NCBI GenBank assembly: GCA_018333535.1
Contig: JAGXTA010000010.1
Coordinates: 1-52,937, forward strand
Length of the DNA: 52,937 nt
Origin: Deltaproteobacteria bacterium
GTDB lineage: Bacteria > Desulfobacterota > BSN033 > UBA1163
Direction of reading: 5' to 3'
Shown: positions 8,555 through 16,895 of the stretch, piece by piece
How positions within the stretch are numbered: position 1 is the stretch's first letter
Layout of the letters: the number at the start of each line of letters is the position of its first letter
The notes under the pieces: generated by a model
Database searches by the model: none
What the model was told of the DNA's origin: nothing
The model's input: the letters and a program-made list of their open reading frames with translations, nothing else
Made by a program: the position numbers and the translations under genes

Positions 8555-11098
8555 GTGGACCAGGCGATGGTTGATTTCAAAAAAAGAGGTCCAACATTTT
8601 CCAATCCTGCGGGGAACAAAAACATGTCTGTTCGGATGACGTCGGATGACGTTCGGAAAGGCCTCACCACGGAGGCGATCAAGCGCGCCATACATGAAAG
8701 CCTCTTGTATCTCCAGGCCAGATTTCCAGCCGTTGCCACCAGGAACGATTGCTATCTGGCTTTGGCCTATGCCGTTCGTGATCGATTATTGCACCGGTGG
8801 TTGAGAGCCGCCCAAACCTACTATGAGAAGGCAAGCCGCACGGTTTGTTACCTGTCCGCTGAATTTTTACTGGGCCCGCAACTCAGAAACAACATGATCA
8901 ATTTGGATATTGAGGATCAGGTGCGGCAAGCGGTCGAAGAAATGGGGCTGGATCTGAATGGACTGCTCGAACAGGAGGAAGAGCCTGGCCTCGGCAACGG
9001 CGGTCTTGGACGATTGGCCGCGTGTTATATGGACTCCTTGGCGACATTGGAAATTCCCGCCATCGGATATGGGATCCGCTATGAATTCGGCATCTTTGAC
9101 CAGGAGATTCGTGACGGATGGCAGGTTGAAGTGACCGACAAGTGGCTGCACTTAGGCAATCCCTGGGAGATCCTCCGCCCCGAGATTGCTTTTAACGTTA
9201 AATTCGGCGGCTACACGGAAGCCGGTTGCGATGAACAGGGCCATTTTCGGGTGCGCTGGATTCCGGATCGAGTGGTCAAAGGCATTGCCTACGACACGCC
9301 CCTGGTCGGTTATAAGGTCAATACGGCAAATTTTCTCCGTCTCTGGAAAGCCGAAGCCTGTGAATCGTTCGATTTTCAATCGTTCAACATCGGCGATTAC
9401 TACGGGGCGGTCGATGAAAAAGTCTTCTCGGAAAACATCACCAAAGTGCTTTACCCGAATGATGAGCCGGCCGCAGGAAAGCAATTGCGATTGGAACAGC
9501 AATATTTTTTCGTCTCCTGCGCCCTGCAGGACATGATCCGCATCTACCTTCAGCGCGAAAAGACCCTGGATCACTTTCATATCAAATATGCGGCGCAACT
9601 GAACGACACCCATCCCTCCATCGCGGTAGCGGAACTGATGCGGTTATTGGTGGATGAGCATCGGATGAGCTGGGATCAGGCCTGGGAGATCACCCGGCAA
9701 ACTTTCGCTTACACCAACCATACCTTACTGCCAGAGGCGCTGGAAAAGTGGCCCCTTCCGCTCTTTGGACGGCTGTTGCCCAGGCACCTGGAAATCATCT
9801 ACGAAATCAACCGCCGTTTTTTGGACGAGGTGCGGCTGAAGGATCCGGGGGATGAGGGGCGGGCGGCCCGTTTGTCCGTGATCGACGAGGCCGGAGAACG
9901 TTATCTTAGGATGGCTCACCTGGCCTGTGTGGGCAGCCATAAGATTAATGGAGTGGCCAAACTCCACACCGAACTTTTAAAACAGGATGTCCTCCGCGAT
10001 TTCTACGAGCTTTGGCCGGAGAGGTTTTTAAACATTACGAATGGGGTGACCCCCAGGCGCTTTCTCATTCTTATCAATCCACGATTAGTAAAATTAATAA
10101 CACGCCGGATAGGCGATGGGTGGATGAAAAACCTGGACGAACTCAAACGTTTAGGACCCTTGGCGGATGCCCCTGATTTTAAGGCGGAGTGGCGCCAGTT
10201 GAAGCACGAGGTCAAATGCGATCTGGCCTCACAAATCCGGCAGCGCGTTGGCGCTGTCGTCAATCCTGATTCGATGTTTGACATTCAGGTAAAGCGGTTT
10301 CACGAATATAAACGCCAACACCTGAATGTGCTTCATATCATCACGCTGTTTAATCGCATCAAGAAAAACCCGAATATCGAGGTGACGCCACGCACCTTCA
10401 TTTTCGGGGGCAAGGCCGCCCCGGGTTACTACATGGCAAAACTGATCATCAAGTTAATCCACTCCGTGGCAGACAGGGTGAACCATGACCCGGATGTCAG
10501 CGGTCGTCTCAAAGTGGTCTTTTTCCCGGATTTTAACGTCAAAAATGGCCAGCGGATTTATCCTGCCGCGGACCTGTCGGAACAGATTTCGACGGCAGGA
10601 AAAGAAGCTTCCGGCACCGGAAACATGAAATTCGCCTTGAATGGAGCATTGACGATTGGCACTCTGGATGGAGCCAATATCGAAATCCTGGAAGAGGTTG
10701 GGGCTGGACAGTTCTTCATGTTTGGGTTGACGGCCGAAGAGGTGTTACACCTCAAACGCAAGGGCTACCGTCCATGGGAATATTATGATTCAAATCCATC
10801 CCTCCGGGAGGCAATCGATCTCATCCGGTCCGGGTTCTTTTCTAACGGTGACACCAAACTCTTTGAGCCCCTGGTGAATTCCCTGCTCTATCAGGATGAA
10901 TATATGCTCAGCGCCGATTATCAATCGTATATCGACTGCCAGGATAAAGTGAGTCAAGCCTATCGTAATCAGGAAGAATGGTCGAAGATGTCAATTTTGA
11001 CCGTTTCCCGAATGGGGAAATTTTCCTCAGACCGATCCATCCGTGAATATTGCAAAAAAATCTGGCGGGCAGAGCCGGTCCACATCCAGTTAGAATAA
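8555..11098 (+). CDS. glgP: Glycogen/maltodextrin phosphorylase
   Basis: Releases glucose-1-phosphate from alpha-1,4-glucans in the cytosol, using pyridoxal phosphate. The frame gives 847 residues from GTG 8555. Starting at ATG 8624 would give 824, closer to the usual 800-830, and neither start has a strong ribosome site. Motifs in order: the EEEPGLGNGGLGRLAACY block near residue 140, LNDTHPSIAVAELMR near 350, KRFHEYKRQHLN near 580, GGKAAPGYYMAK near 620, and the PLP-lysine motif SGTGNMKFALNGALTIG near 690. The gene is complete. It is preceded by its own promoter. The downstream hydrolase has a separate leader of about 120 bases, so a common transcript is uncertain. Confidence 0.95.
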   Translation: MDQAMVDFKKRGPTFSNPAGNKNMSVRMTSDDVRKGLTTEAIKRAIHESLLYLQARFPAVATRNDCYLALAYAVRDRLLHRWLRAAQTYYEKASRTVCYLSAEFLLGPQLRNNMINLDIEDQVRQAVEEMGLDLNGLLEQEEEPGLGNGGLGRLAACYMDSLATLEIPAIGYGIRYEFGIFDQEIRDGWQVEVTDKWLHLGNPWEILRPEIAFNVKFGGYTEAGCDEQGHFRVRWIPDRVVKGIAYDTPLVGYKVNTANFLRLWKAEACESFDFQSFNIGDYYGAVDEKVFSENITKVLYPNDEPAAGKQLRLEQQYFFVSCALQDMIRIYLQREKTLDHFHIKYAAQLNDTHPSIAVAELMRLLVDEHRMSWDQAWEITRQTFAYTNHTLLPEALEKWPLPLFGRLLPRHLEIIYEINRRFLDEVRLKDPGDEGRAARLSVIDEAGERYLRMAHLACVGSHKINGVAKLHTELLKQDVLRDFYELWPERFLNITNGVTPRRFLILINPRLVKLITRRIGDGWMKNLDELKRLGPLADAPDFKAEWRQLKHEVKCDLASQIRQRVGAVVNPDSMFDIQVKRFHEYKRQHLNVLHIITLFNRIKKNPNIEVTPRTFIFGGKAAPGYYMAKLIIKLIHSVADRVNHDPDVSGRLKVVFFPDFNVKNGQRIYPAADLSEQISTAGKEASGTGNMKFALNGALTIGTLDGANIEILEEVGAGQFFMFGLTAEEVLHLKRKGYRPWEYYDSNPSLREAIDLIRSGFFSNGDTKLFEPLVNSLLYQDEYMLSADYQSYIDCQDKVSQAYRNQEEWSKMSILTVSRMGKFSSDRSIREYCKKIWRAEPVHIQLE

Positions 11099-11217
11099 AC
11101 AATAATGGTGACCTATTCCCTTCCCATAAAAAACCGGCCTTTTAACCTTCCTTCCCGAAAGGCTTCGTTGGTATTGATTGTGAAACTCAACAGTATACTC
11201 TTTATAGGGGGGCAGAT

Positions 11218-12129
11218 GTGAATGCTAAGAAAATAGACCTGATGGAGAATGGGAAAATGAAACACCAAGAAGGGTTCTTCAAAGGTGTTCGGAATATCAG
11301 CATCTATTTCCAAAGCTGGTTGCCGGAAAACGAGCCAAAAGCAATACTACTCATTGTTCACGGGTTGGCTGAACACAGTGGGCGTTATATGAACATTGTC
11401 AATCGCTTCGTCTCGCTGGGCTATGGTGTGTACGGAATCGATCACCTCGGTCATGGCAAATCGGATGGGAAGCGAGTGCACGTGGAACGCTTTGAGGATT
11501 ATACGAATACGCTCAAGGTTTATCTTGATATGATACGCCGCTGGCAGCCCGGTAAACCGATCTTCTTGGTCGGGCACAGCATGGGTGGACTGATCGGTGC
11601 AGTCTACCTGATCGAACACCAAACTGAACTGACAGGTGCGGTTCTTTCTGGAGCGGCTGTCAAAGTACCCAAAAACATCACACCGGCTATCCTTGTTGTA
11701 GGAAAGATGCTTTCAGCCTTGGCGCCCAGGTTTGGGCTGATTGGGTTAGAGGCAGACGGAGTGTGCCGAGACCCAGCGGTGGTGAAGGCATATATCAGTG
11801 ATCCTCTGGTGTATAAAGGGAAAGCCACTGCGCGGTTAGCTGCTGAAATACTCAAGGCGATGCAGTATGTCAGCGCTCAAGCAACCAAGATTACGCTGCC
11901 GATCCTGATGGTACAGGGCAGCGCAGACAGGTTGGTCGATCCGGCTGGCTCCCAGATGCTGTATGAGGCGGTGAGCTCTGACGATAAAGAGATCAGAATT
12001 TATGATGGTTTCTACCATGAAGTGTTTAATGAACCTGAACATGACGAGGTGTTGCGCGACGTCGAAATATGGTTAGAAGCACATCTTGGTTCTTGTAAGT
12101 CTACCCCGTTAGAAAGGGCAGGGCTTTGA
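11218..12129 (+). CDS. Alpha/beta hydrolase, monoacylglycerol lipase / lysophospholipase type
   Basis: Likely hydrolyses monoglycerides or lysophospholipids. The 303-residue protein has the fold's oxyanion HG motif (LIVHGLAEHSGRY near residue 45), the nucleophile elbow VGHSMGG near 120, a cap region, the acid in VQGSADRLVDP near 232 and the histidine in FYHEVFNE near 265. The start is GTG 11218 behind AGGGGG. Oddly, the last dozen or so codons are supplied by the left end of a palindromic repeat (12100-12219), so the natural C-terminus has been replaced. The catalytic residues are unaffected. Glycerol kinase follows, which fits lipid-glycerol use, although a terminator lies between. Confidence 0.85.
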   Translation: MNAKKIDLMENGKMKHQEGFFKGVRNISIYFQSWLPENEPKAILLIVHGLAEHSGRYMNIVNRFVSLGYGVYGIDHLGHGKSDGKRVHVERFEDYTNTLKVYLDMIRRWQPGKPIFLVGHSMGGLIGAVYLIEHQTELTGAVLSGAAVKVPKNITPAILVVGKMLSALAPRFGLIGLEADGVCRDPAVVKAYISDPLVYKGKATARLAAEILKAMQYVSAQATKITLPILMVQGSADRLVDPAGSQMLYEAVSSDDKEIRIYDGFYHEVFNEPEHDEVLRDVEIWLEAHLGSCKSTPLERAGL

Positions 12130-12219
12130 CCCCAACCTCAATAAGGAGCTGATGCTCCTGCTTTTGCAGGTATTTCTACCATCCCCAGCATAAATACTGG
12201 GGCTTTTTAACGGGGTAGA
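12100..12219. repeat. MITE-like palindromic element inserted at the end of the hydrolase gene
   Basis: The 17-bp ends TCTACCCCGTTAGAAAG (12100-12116) and CTTTTTAACGGGGTAGA (12203-12219) are inverted repeats with one mismatch. The left end overlaps the last codons and stop of the hydrolase, and the right end includes the T-run of a terminator hairpin. No clear target duplication was found. Confidence 0.65.
12183..12208 (+). terminator. Rho-independent terminator after the hydrolase gene
   Basis: Stem CCCCAG / CTGGGG (12183-12188 with 12197-12202), an eight-base loop, then CTTTTT. It lies at the right end of the palindromic element, so the element appears to have brought a terminator with it. 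Confidence 0.65.
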
Positions 12220-12291
12220 ACTGCCGGCAAAAACGGACTGCGGGCGACAGGTTTTGCCGAGGCTCCGATGGAACCAGGCTGGAGGAGAAGG

Positions 12292-13797
12292 ATGGGCAAC
12301 TACATCATGGCCGTGGATCAGGGAACGACCAGCTCGAGGACAATTATTTTCAACCACGCCGGCGAAATCGTTTCATCGTCCCAGCAGGAATTCGAACAGA
12401 TCTATCCCCGACCCGGATGGGTGGAACACGATCCCGAGCTGATCTGGGCCTCCCAGCTCAAAACGATCCGTGAGGCACTCGACAGGGCAAATCTCCAGGC
12501 TGGCGAAATTTCCGCCATCGGAATCACCAACCAGAGGGAGACCACGGTCCTCTGGGACCGGAGAACGGGCAAACCGATATACAACGCCATCGTCTGGCAA
12601 TGCCGAAGGACCGCCGACTTCTGCAAGGAGCTTCAGGAAGAAGGGTTCGACGCCAAGCTGAGGGAGAAGACCGGACTGGTTACGGATGCCTATTTTTCCG
12701 GGACCAAGCTCAAGTGGATTCTGGACCACGTACCCGGGGCAAGAAGAGAGGCGGAGCAAGGCCACCTCGCCTTCGGCACCATTGACAGCTGGCTCGTGAA
12801 CAGGCTCTCCGGGGGCAAGGTGCACGTCACAGATTACTCAAACGCCTCCCGAACACTCCTGTATAATATCCACGAGCTGAGATGGGATGATGAGATTCTG
12901 GAGCGTTTCGACATTCCTTCCGCTCTCCTTCCCGAGGTCGTGCCTTCCAGCCACCCTGTGGCCTGCACCGACTTGGAGATCCTGGGCATCTCCGTTCCCA
13001 TCGCCGGGATCGCCGGAGATCAGCAGGCAGCCCTTTTCGGCCAGTGCTGTTTCGACCCGGGCACGGTCAAAACTACCTATGGGACGGGTTGTTTCATGCT
13101 GATGAACACCGGCCGGGAGGCTAAACCCTCTGCATGCGGCCTCCTGACCACCATCGCGTGGGGATTGGGAGGGGAAATTACCTACGCCCTTGAAGGAAGC
13201 ACCTTCATCGCGGGCGCAGTCATCCAGTGGCTGAGAGATGAGCTAAAGCTGATCCGTTCCGCCGAGGAGAGCGAATACTGGGCGTCAATGGTGGAGGATT
13301 CAAACGGGGTTTACCTGGTCCCAGCCTTTGTCGGGCTGGGCGCCCCCCATTGGGATCCCCATGCCCGGGGCGCCATCTTTGGGCTGACGCGGGGCGTCAA
13401 CCGCAGCCATCTCGTGCGGGCGGCCCTCGAATCGATCGCTTTTCAGAGCAAGGAGATCGTCGACTGCATGGCCCGCGACTCCGGCCTTGGCCTGACAGAG
13501 CTGAGGGTGGACGGGGGCGCCGCCGCCAACAGTCTGCTCTGTCAGTTTCAAGCCGACCTCCTCGACATCCCCGTCAGGCGGCCGAAGGTTCTCGAAACCA
13601 CGGCTCTGGGAGCCGCCTACTTAGCCGGGCTGGCTGTCGGATACTGGAGGGATAAAGAAGAGATTTCAGCCAACTGGTCCGTGGACCGCGAATTCCATCC
13701 CCGGATGTCCCAGAACCGGCGCCGGAATCTCGTCACAGGATGGGAGCGGGCGGTGGCCCGCTCAAAGAACTGGGTCTCTCCAGAAGAGGAAGGATAA
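12292..13797 (+). CDS. glpK: Glycerol kinase
   Basis: Phosphorylates glycerol to sn-glycerol-3-phosphate with ATP, in the cytosol. The start at ATG 12292 is chosen because GGAGGAGAAGG lies immediately upstream. It gives 501 residues beginning [16 protein letters not shown], as in other GlpK proteins, whereas the upstream in-frame ATG at 12268 has no ribosome site. FGGY-family motifs run the full length: [11 protein letters not shown] near residue 82, [11 protein letters not shown] near 165, [16 protein letters not shown] near 240, [21 protein letters not shown] near 350 and [17 protein letters not shown] near 405. No glpF or glpD is adjacent. A short inverted repeat (12225-12232 with 12252-12259) lies in the leader. 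Confidence 0.96.
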   Translation: MGNYIMAVDQGTTSSRTIIFNHAGEIVSSSQQEFEQIYPRPGWVEHDPELIWASQLKTIREALDRANLQAGEISAIGITNQRETTVLWDRRTGKPIYNAIVWQCRRTADFCKELQEEGFDAKLREKTGLVTDAYFSGTKLKWILDHVPGARREAEQGHLAFGTIDSWLVNRLSGGKVHVTDYSNASRTLLYNIHELRWDDEILERFDIPSALLPEVVPSSHPVACTDLEILGISVPIAGIAGDQQAALFGQCCFDPGTVKTTYGTGCFMLMNTGREAKPSACGLLTTIAWGLGGEITYALEGSTFIAGAVIQWLRDELKLIRSAEESEYWASMVEDSNGVYLVPAFVGLGAPHWDPHARGAIFGLTRGVNRSHLVRAALESIAFQSKEIVDCMARDSGLGLTELRVDGGAAANSLLCQFQADLLDIPVRRPKVLETTALGAAYLAGLAVGYWRDKEEISANWSVDREFHPRMSQNRRRNLVTGWERAVARSKNWVSPEEEG

Positions 13798-13810
13798 TGG
13801 CGAGAAAGGA

Positions 13811-14024
13811 TGCTGGGTGGTCACGCTTGGGCGGGGCACACCGGATACTGATAACGCTTAGATTCAGAGTTCGTCATGGGCGAGAGATTCGTCGAGTTTA
13901 AGGCAAATCTGTCATAGGATTCGATGGGAAGAGTGTTCCCAAAATCAGAAGGGTTTTATAACTTGCTGTTTTTATAAAAGATAATATTTTTTCGTTTTCC
14001 CTCTTGACAGGATCAACATAGGAT
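13811..14024 (-). repeat. Long dispersed repeat, inverted copy of 30684-30915
   Basis: Read on the minus strand, this segment aligns along its length with 30684-30915. Shared blocks include AACAGCAAGTTATAAAA, CTCGACGAATCTCTCGCCCA and CGTTATCAGTATCCGGTGTG. The other copy has an extra stretch of about 18 bases after GTCAAG. No protein family is recognised in it. Confidence 0.75.
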
Positions 14025-14317
14025 GTCCCCTCATGTTTGAATTGGCGGTTTTGGAGAAGTTCTTTGGGGAGGCATTTGTAGGAGTAGGTGGGGCTAATCC
14101 CACATGGTCTGATGGGGGGGGGACTATTAACAGTTCATTACATTGTTAACTAATGATTACAGTTTGATCCCTTTCTTTTTAATATCAAAGAACCAACCGG
14201 AATTAAAATAACCTTAGAAATCAACCAATTACAAAAACTTTCCAAAAATTAAAACTTTGGAATGTAAATTGCTAATAGAGAAAAGGGATGGATTCTGACT
14301 GATGGAGGAAGAATGAT

Positions 14318-14345
14318 AAATGGGAAATAGGAAATGGGAAATTGC
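14318..14345. repeat. Heptanucleotide tandem array (AAATGGG type)
   Basis: Four consecutive 7-base words: AAATGGG, AAATAGG, AAATGGG, AAATTGC. The first three words recur exactly at 31193-31213. The array belongs to a set of period-7 intergenic arrays in this window. Confidence 0.7.
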
Positions 14346-14460
14346 AGATAAAAAGGCTTGGGACGAACTTCTGATGAGATGTATTAGAGAAAAAGTGCAC
14401 AAGGTAAAAATTGATCAGATTTTGATTGACATTGGTTATTGGTTGTTGTTTAAATACGGG

Positions 14461-14625
14461 CATGACATAGGTGGTATTCAAATATAGGGTATGGTTTAAA
14501 CAGGACCTCTCATTCAGGAGGGGGAAATGGTTCCAAACCAGCCAAAAGAGAAAGCCCTTGTAGTTCTAATCGGTCCCGATAATATCGGGAGAGGCATTAG
14601 ACTGTAAGGGCTTTTTGTTTTCTTA
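14461..14625 (+). ncRNA. Candidate intergenic small RNA with a large 3' hairpin
   Basis: A possible promoter (TTGACA 14426-14431, 17-bp spacer, TTTAAA) is followed by three stem-loops: CCTC/GAGG near 14515, TGGTT/AACCA near 14530, and a long two-part hairpin. The outer stem of the last pairs 14551-14570 with 14596-14613 and encloses the perfect hairpin TCCCGAT-AAT-ATCGGGA at 14574-14590. The run CTTTTTGTTTTC follows. There is no ORF with a ribosome site. The 3' hairpin could instead be just the terminator of an unrecognised transcript. Confidence 0.35.
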
Positions 14626-14631
14626 TGGACA

Positions 14632-14867
14632 CGCCTGCGTGCCCTGCCTTCGCGAAGCGCCTGCCCGCCGCACGAGGCTTTGGCAGGTGGGGCTTCGCGC
14701 AGGAAGGCGAAACATTTACTTGAACGACATGTTTGTCGAATAAGTTCCTTGGCAGGCGAGATCGTTACTATGAAAACAAGCACTTCGGCGTGCAGGCACG
14801 GATAACGGTCATGCCTGCCTGCCGGAGGCAGGGTCACGATCAAATAAATAAGGGAGGCTCAAGAAAG
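14632..14867. other. GC-rich palindromic stretch
   Basis: This block is clearly richer in G+C than its surroundings. It contains several overlapping imperfect palindromes built from GCCTGCC/GGCAGG words (for example 14813-14832). No gene is recognised. A minus-strand frame across it (14514-14843) also runs through the structured hairpin before it and is rejected. Confidence 0.5.
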
Positions 14868-15014
14868 ATGAAGAAGGAAAATAGAATCAGCAGGCTGTTC
14901 CATTTATTATCTTATACTGAGGAAATTAGAAAAATAGAAAACCACGTCCCAAAGATTTCACAGTTGTCGAAAACGAATTTGCCAATCCAAAAGTCCGGTC
15001 TGCATCATGATTGA
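14868..15014 (+). CDS. Small hypothetical protein
   Basis: A frame of 48 residues beginning MKKENRISRLFHLLSYTEE, with AGGGAGG ten bases upstream of the ATG, the best ribosome site in this gap. The peptide is basic and polar with one weak amphipathic helix and resembles no family I know. It lies between a palindrome-rich block and the PDZ lipoprotein. It could be a real small protein or a remnant, and the only support is the Shine-Dalgarno sequence. Confidence 0.3.
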   Translation: MKKENRISRLFHLLSYTEEIRKIENHVPKISQLSKTNLPIQKSGLHHD

Positions 15015-15150
15015 TCCCTCTGCATTGATTTCGATGCCTGACCATAACACACCTATAGTTAGATTGGTATATTTTGGGTAGTAAAAATTGCTAATTTTTA
15101 GAGGAACCCATAAGACTTGTAATGATCTCACCGAAAGGGGGCAAGAAAGA

Positions 15151-15618
15151 ATGAGGAAACTAACGTTTATTTTATTGGCTGCGGTGTTTCTGAGTGGGTG
15201 TGCTAAATCCCAAGTATTGGTACGTCCTTATTCAGGGGAAACTATTAGATGTTGGTATTACGGGACCCAGCTTCTTCCTTATTTAAGCTACCAACAATGC
15301 ATTAAGGATGCTGAAAGCTTAGGATATGTAAAACTTGAAGAATTAGCAACAACAGGTATATACGGCCCCAGCGATCCAACTAAACCACTTACTATTCTTC
15401 GGATTGACCCTGGTTCCCCGGCTGCTCTTGCTGGATTAAAAGTCGGAGATAGAATAATCGAAAGAGATGGTGTAAAGATAAACACAGCAGGGGATTTTCA
15501 ATCAATGCCCTTAATAAGGATTGGACAGCAGGTTGTGTATAAGATTTTGAGAGATGGACAACAAATAATAGTAACATTAAAAGCTGTACCTATTAAAGTG
15601 GTTCATCCGACTTTTTAA
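15151..15618 (+). CDS. PDZ-domain lipoprotein
   Basis: The start at ATG 15151 is set by AAAGGGGG nine bases upstream. It gives 155 residues with a lipoprotein signal peptide (MRKLTFILLAAVFLSGC), the lipobox Cys at residue 17. From about residue 70 to the end it has a PDZ-like fold: LRIDPGSPAALAGLKVGDRI, then a domain core ending in a strand (VVYKILRDGQQIIVTLKAV). PDZ domains of this type bind exposed peptide termini in the envelope, often beside proteases, but here there is no protease domain in the same chain. The stop codon overlaps the left end of a small ISL3-derived element. Precise role unknown. Confidence 0.75.
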   Translation: MRKLTFILLAAVFLSGCAKSQVLVRPYSGETIRCWYYGTQLLPYLSYQQCIKDAESLGYVKLEELATTGIYGPSDPTKPLTILRIDPGSPAALAGLKVGDRIIERDGVKINTAGDFQSMPLIRIGQQVVYKILRDGQQIIVTLKAVPIKVVHPTF

Positions 15619-15710
15619 TGGGTAATTTGTTAAGGTAAAATGGCTCCAAGGAGGGCTGGAGCCATGGAAGAAATTAGTCATGCCTGACACCAAACCACTG
15701 ACTACCCAAT
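15617..15710. mobile_element. Short ISL3-derived element (deleted copy) with SD-hairpin
   Basis: About 94 bp. The left 50 bp (TAATGGGTA..., then AAAATGGCTCCAAGGAGG and CTGGAGCCATG) match the left end and start region of the ISL3 transposase gene at 52702-52751. The right end (ACTACCCAATAG) is roughly inverted to the left end. It looks like an IS in which everything between start codon and right terminus was lost. The hairpin GGCTCCA/TGGAGCC with the AGGAGG in its loop (15642-15663) is kept. Confidence 0.6.
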
Positions 15711-15786
15711 AGATAAAACGGTCTGGAAGACCGATGAGGTATTTGAGAAATTGATACGAAGCATTAGCTGAGGGGGGGAGAGGGAG

Positions 15787-16434
15787 ATGGAAAAGATAAA
15801 CCGAGGACTACTCCAGTTTTTCAACGAGCATTACAAACCTGGGATCATAGGCATTGTGGGGACCAAACACACAATAGGAATGGCAATCCGGGAGGCACAG
15901 AAGAAAGTGACAGTTGATGGAGAACACTCTCTCTGGTCACACTGTTTCATTTTCGGAGATTTGAGACTTGATAGAAGAGGGAAGGGCGGTAAGAAGAGCA
16001 GAAGCCCTTACATATTCGAATCCGATCTCAAGGTGAATCTCTTTAAACCACAGCTTCGAAATGGTGCCCAGGAAAACTGGATCGGAAAGTATTGTAGAGA
16101 AAGAGTGGAAAATGCTGGAGTCATAGACCTCGGGCTTTCGGAGGATGAAACAGAGGATATTCTTGCAACTGCCCTTCAGCTTGTTGACGAACAGGTTCTC
16201 TATCCTATCCATGAGCTTCTCGGCACGTGGTGGGCGATCATCACCAAAAAAGAATGGCGTCCTAATCCAGTTGATGATACTCATGCCATGTACTGCAGCG
16301 CATTCGTGAGGCACTGTTATAAAGAGGCAAGGGCAGACTTTCTGAGCGGGAAGGTAAGCATTTCGAACACTACCCCCGAGCACATCGCCCAAGCCGGAAT
16401 CAAAGCAGGGAAGTTGATTCGCTATAAGCAATAA
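15787..16434 (+). CDS. Permuted papain-fold (NlpC/P60-like, YiiX type) protein
   Basis: A 215-residue protein behind a strong purine-rich ribosome site (GGGGGGAGAGGGAG). It has a histidine early (HSLWSHCFIFGD near residue 47) and a cysteine late in a Y-C-S motif (HAMYCSAFVRHCYKEA near 177). That is the order seen in circularly permuted NlpC/P60 enzymes such as YiiX and LRAT-like proteins, where His precedes Cys. A Thr-Pro-x-H segment (TTPEHIAQAG) near the end is also common in the group. There is no signal peptide, so the site of action is unclear. The family includes amidases, peptidases and acyltransferases. Assignment rests on motif order alone and is moderate. Confidence 0.5.
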   Translation: MEKINRGLLQFFNEHYKPGIIGIVGTKHTIGMAIREAQKKVTVDGEHSLWSHCFIFGDLRLDRRGKGGKKSRSPYIFESDLKVNLFKPQLRNGAQENWIGKYCRERVENAGVIDLGLSEDETEDILATALQLVDEQVLYPIHELLGTWWAIITKKEWRPNPVDDTHAMYCSAFVRHCYKEARADFLSGKVSISNTTPEHIAQAGIKAGKLIRYKQ

Positions 16435-16709
16435 TTTGGAAGTCAATATAATCAGGGAGACAATTTCAAATAGGTATTGACTTCCTGAAGTCATCGATTT
16501 TAACTTCTGGCCCCAAATGCCACATTTCGCTCGATAATCGCTAAAGATAAGTGGGAAAAGTTTTTCTCTTTTTAATGGAAGTTTTTCGGGATTTTTGTGT
16601 AAATCGTTTCCACTTTTTAGGACGTCGGTTTCCGAATACATTTGGATCAGATTTGCTAACTATTTAAGTAAACTACTAGTTTCTTACATCCTTCTAATGA
16701 TAGCAAGAT
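16435..16709. other. AT-rich gap without a gene
   Basis: No sense-strand ORF with a ribosome site. A long minus-strand frame (15937-16641) extends from here back over the papain-fold gene and is treated as its shadow. The only signal seen is the promoter and riboswitch that begin at 16710. Confidence 0.5.
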
Positions 16710-16739
16710 TTGGTATGGAAAATGCTTGAAATGTATAAT
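16710..16739 (+). promoter_or_regulatory. Promoter of the riboswitch-PEP-CTERM transcript
   Basis: TTGGTA at 16710-16715, an 18-bp spacer and a perfect TATAAT at 16734-16739. Transcription would start near 16746, about ten bases before the riboswitch aptamer. Confidence 0.5.
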
Positions 16740-16756
16740 GTAGAGGTTTCTATTTA

Positions 16757-16866
16757 TCCCGATAAAGCCAAACTCTCCATGAGAAGGGGACAGAAAGTGG
16801 AGGATCTTTCGATAAGATGACCGAGCTGCCGAAGCATTAGCTTTTGGTATGTTCGGCTTTTTTGTT
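16757..16866 (+). promoter_or_regulatory. GEMM-type (cyclic di-GMP-I class) riboswitch with overlapping terminator
   Basis: The layout follows the GEMM-I aptamer: CCCGATAAAGCCAAAC, a P2 stem with a GAGA tetraloop (16775-16790), the joining segment GGGGACAGAAAG, a P3 stem AUCUU/AAGAU (16804-16817) followed by GACC, and the closing GAGCTGCCG. The consensus joining segment is GGGACGCAAAG, so two core bases differ. The closing strand is also the 5' arm of a terminator: GCCGAA-CAT (16828-16837) pairs with ATG-TTCGGC (16849-16857), then TTTTTT. Folding of the aptamer and the terminator is therefore mutually exclusive. Whether the ligand is c-di-GMP or cGAMP cannot be told by eye. Confidence 0.65.
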
Positions 16867-16895
16867 TTAACAATCTAAAAAAATGGGGGAAAGAA

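Larger units (their letters stand above)
13798..14460. other. Non-coding stretch after glpK, mostly repeat DNA
   Basis: About 660 bp with no credible gene. It holds one arm of a long inverted dispersed repeat (13811-14024), then AT-rich sequence, and a heptanucleotide array (14318-14345). A minus-strand frame at 14272-14481 runs through that array and is not considered real. Confidence 0.6.

Noticed and set aside
7676-8695. 339-residue antisense frame opposite aapP and the glgP start
   Set aside because: It mirrors the well-supported aapP gene, runs across the glgP promoter, shows no family motif and has no ribosome site.
14514-14843. 109-residue minus-strand frame
   Set aside because: It runs through the compound hairpin and GC-rich palindromes and has no start signal.
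13798-15150. CRISPR array or tRNA in the long gap
   Set aside because: No regularly spaced direct repeats with unique spacers and no cloverleaf-forming sequence were seen.
15937-16641. 234-residue minus-strand frame over the papain-fold gene and the following gap
   Set aside because: No recognisable motif or start signal, and the plus-strand gene has a strong ribosome site and a catalytic pattern.
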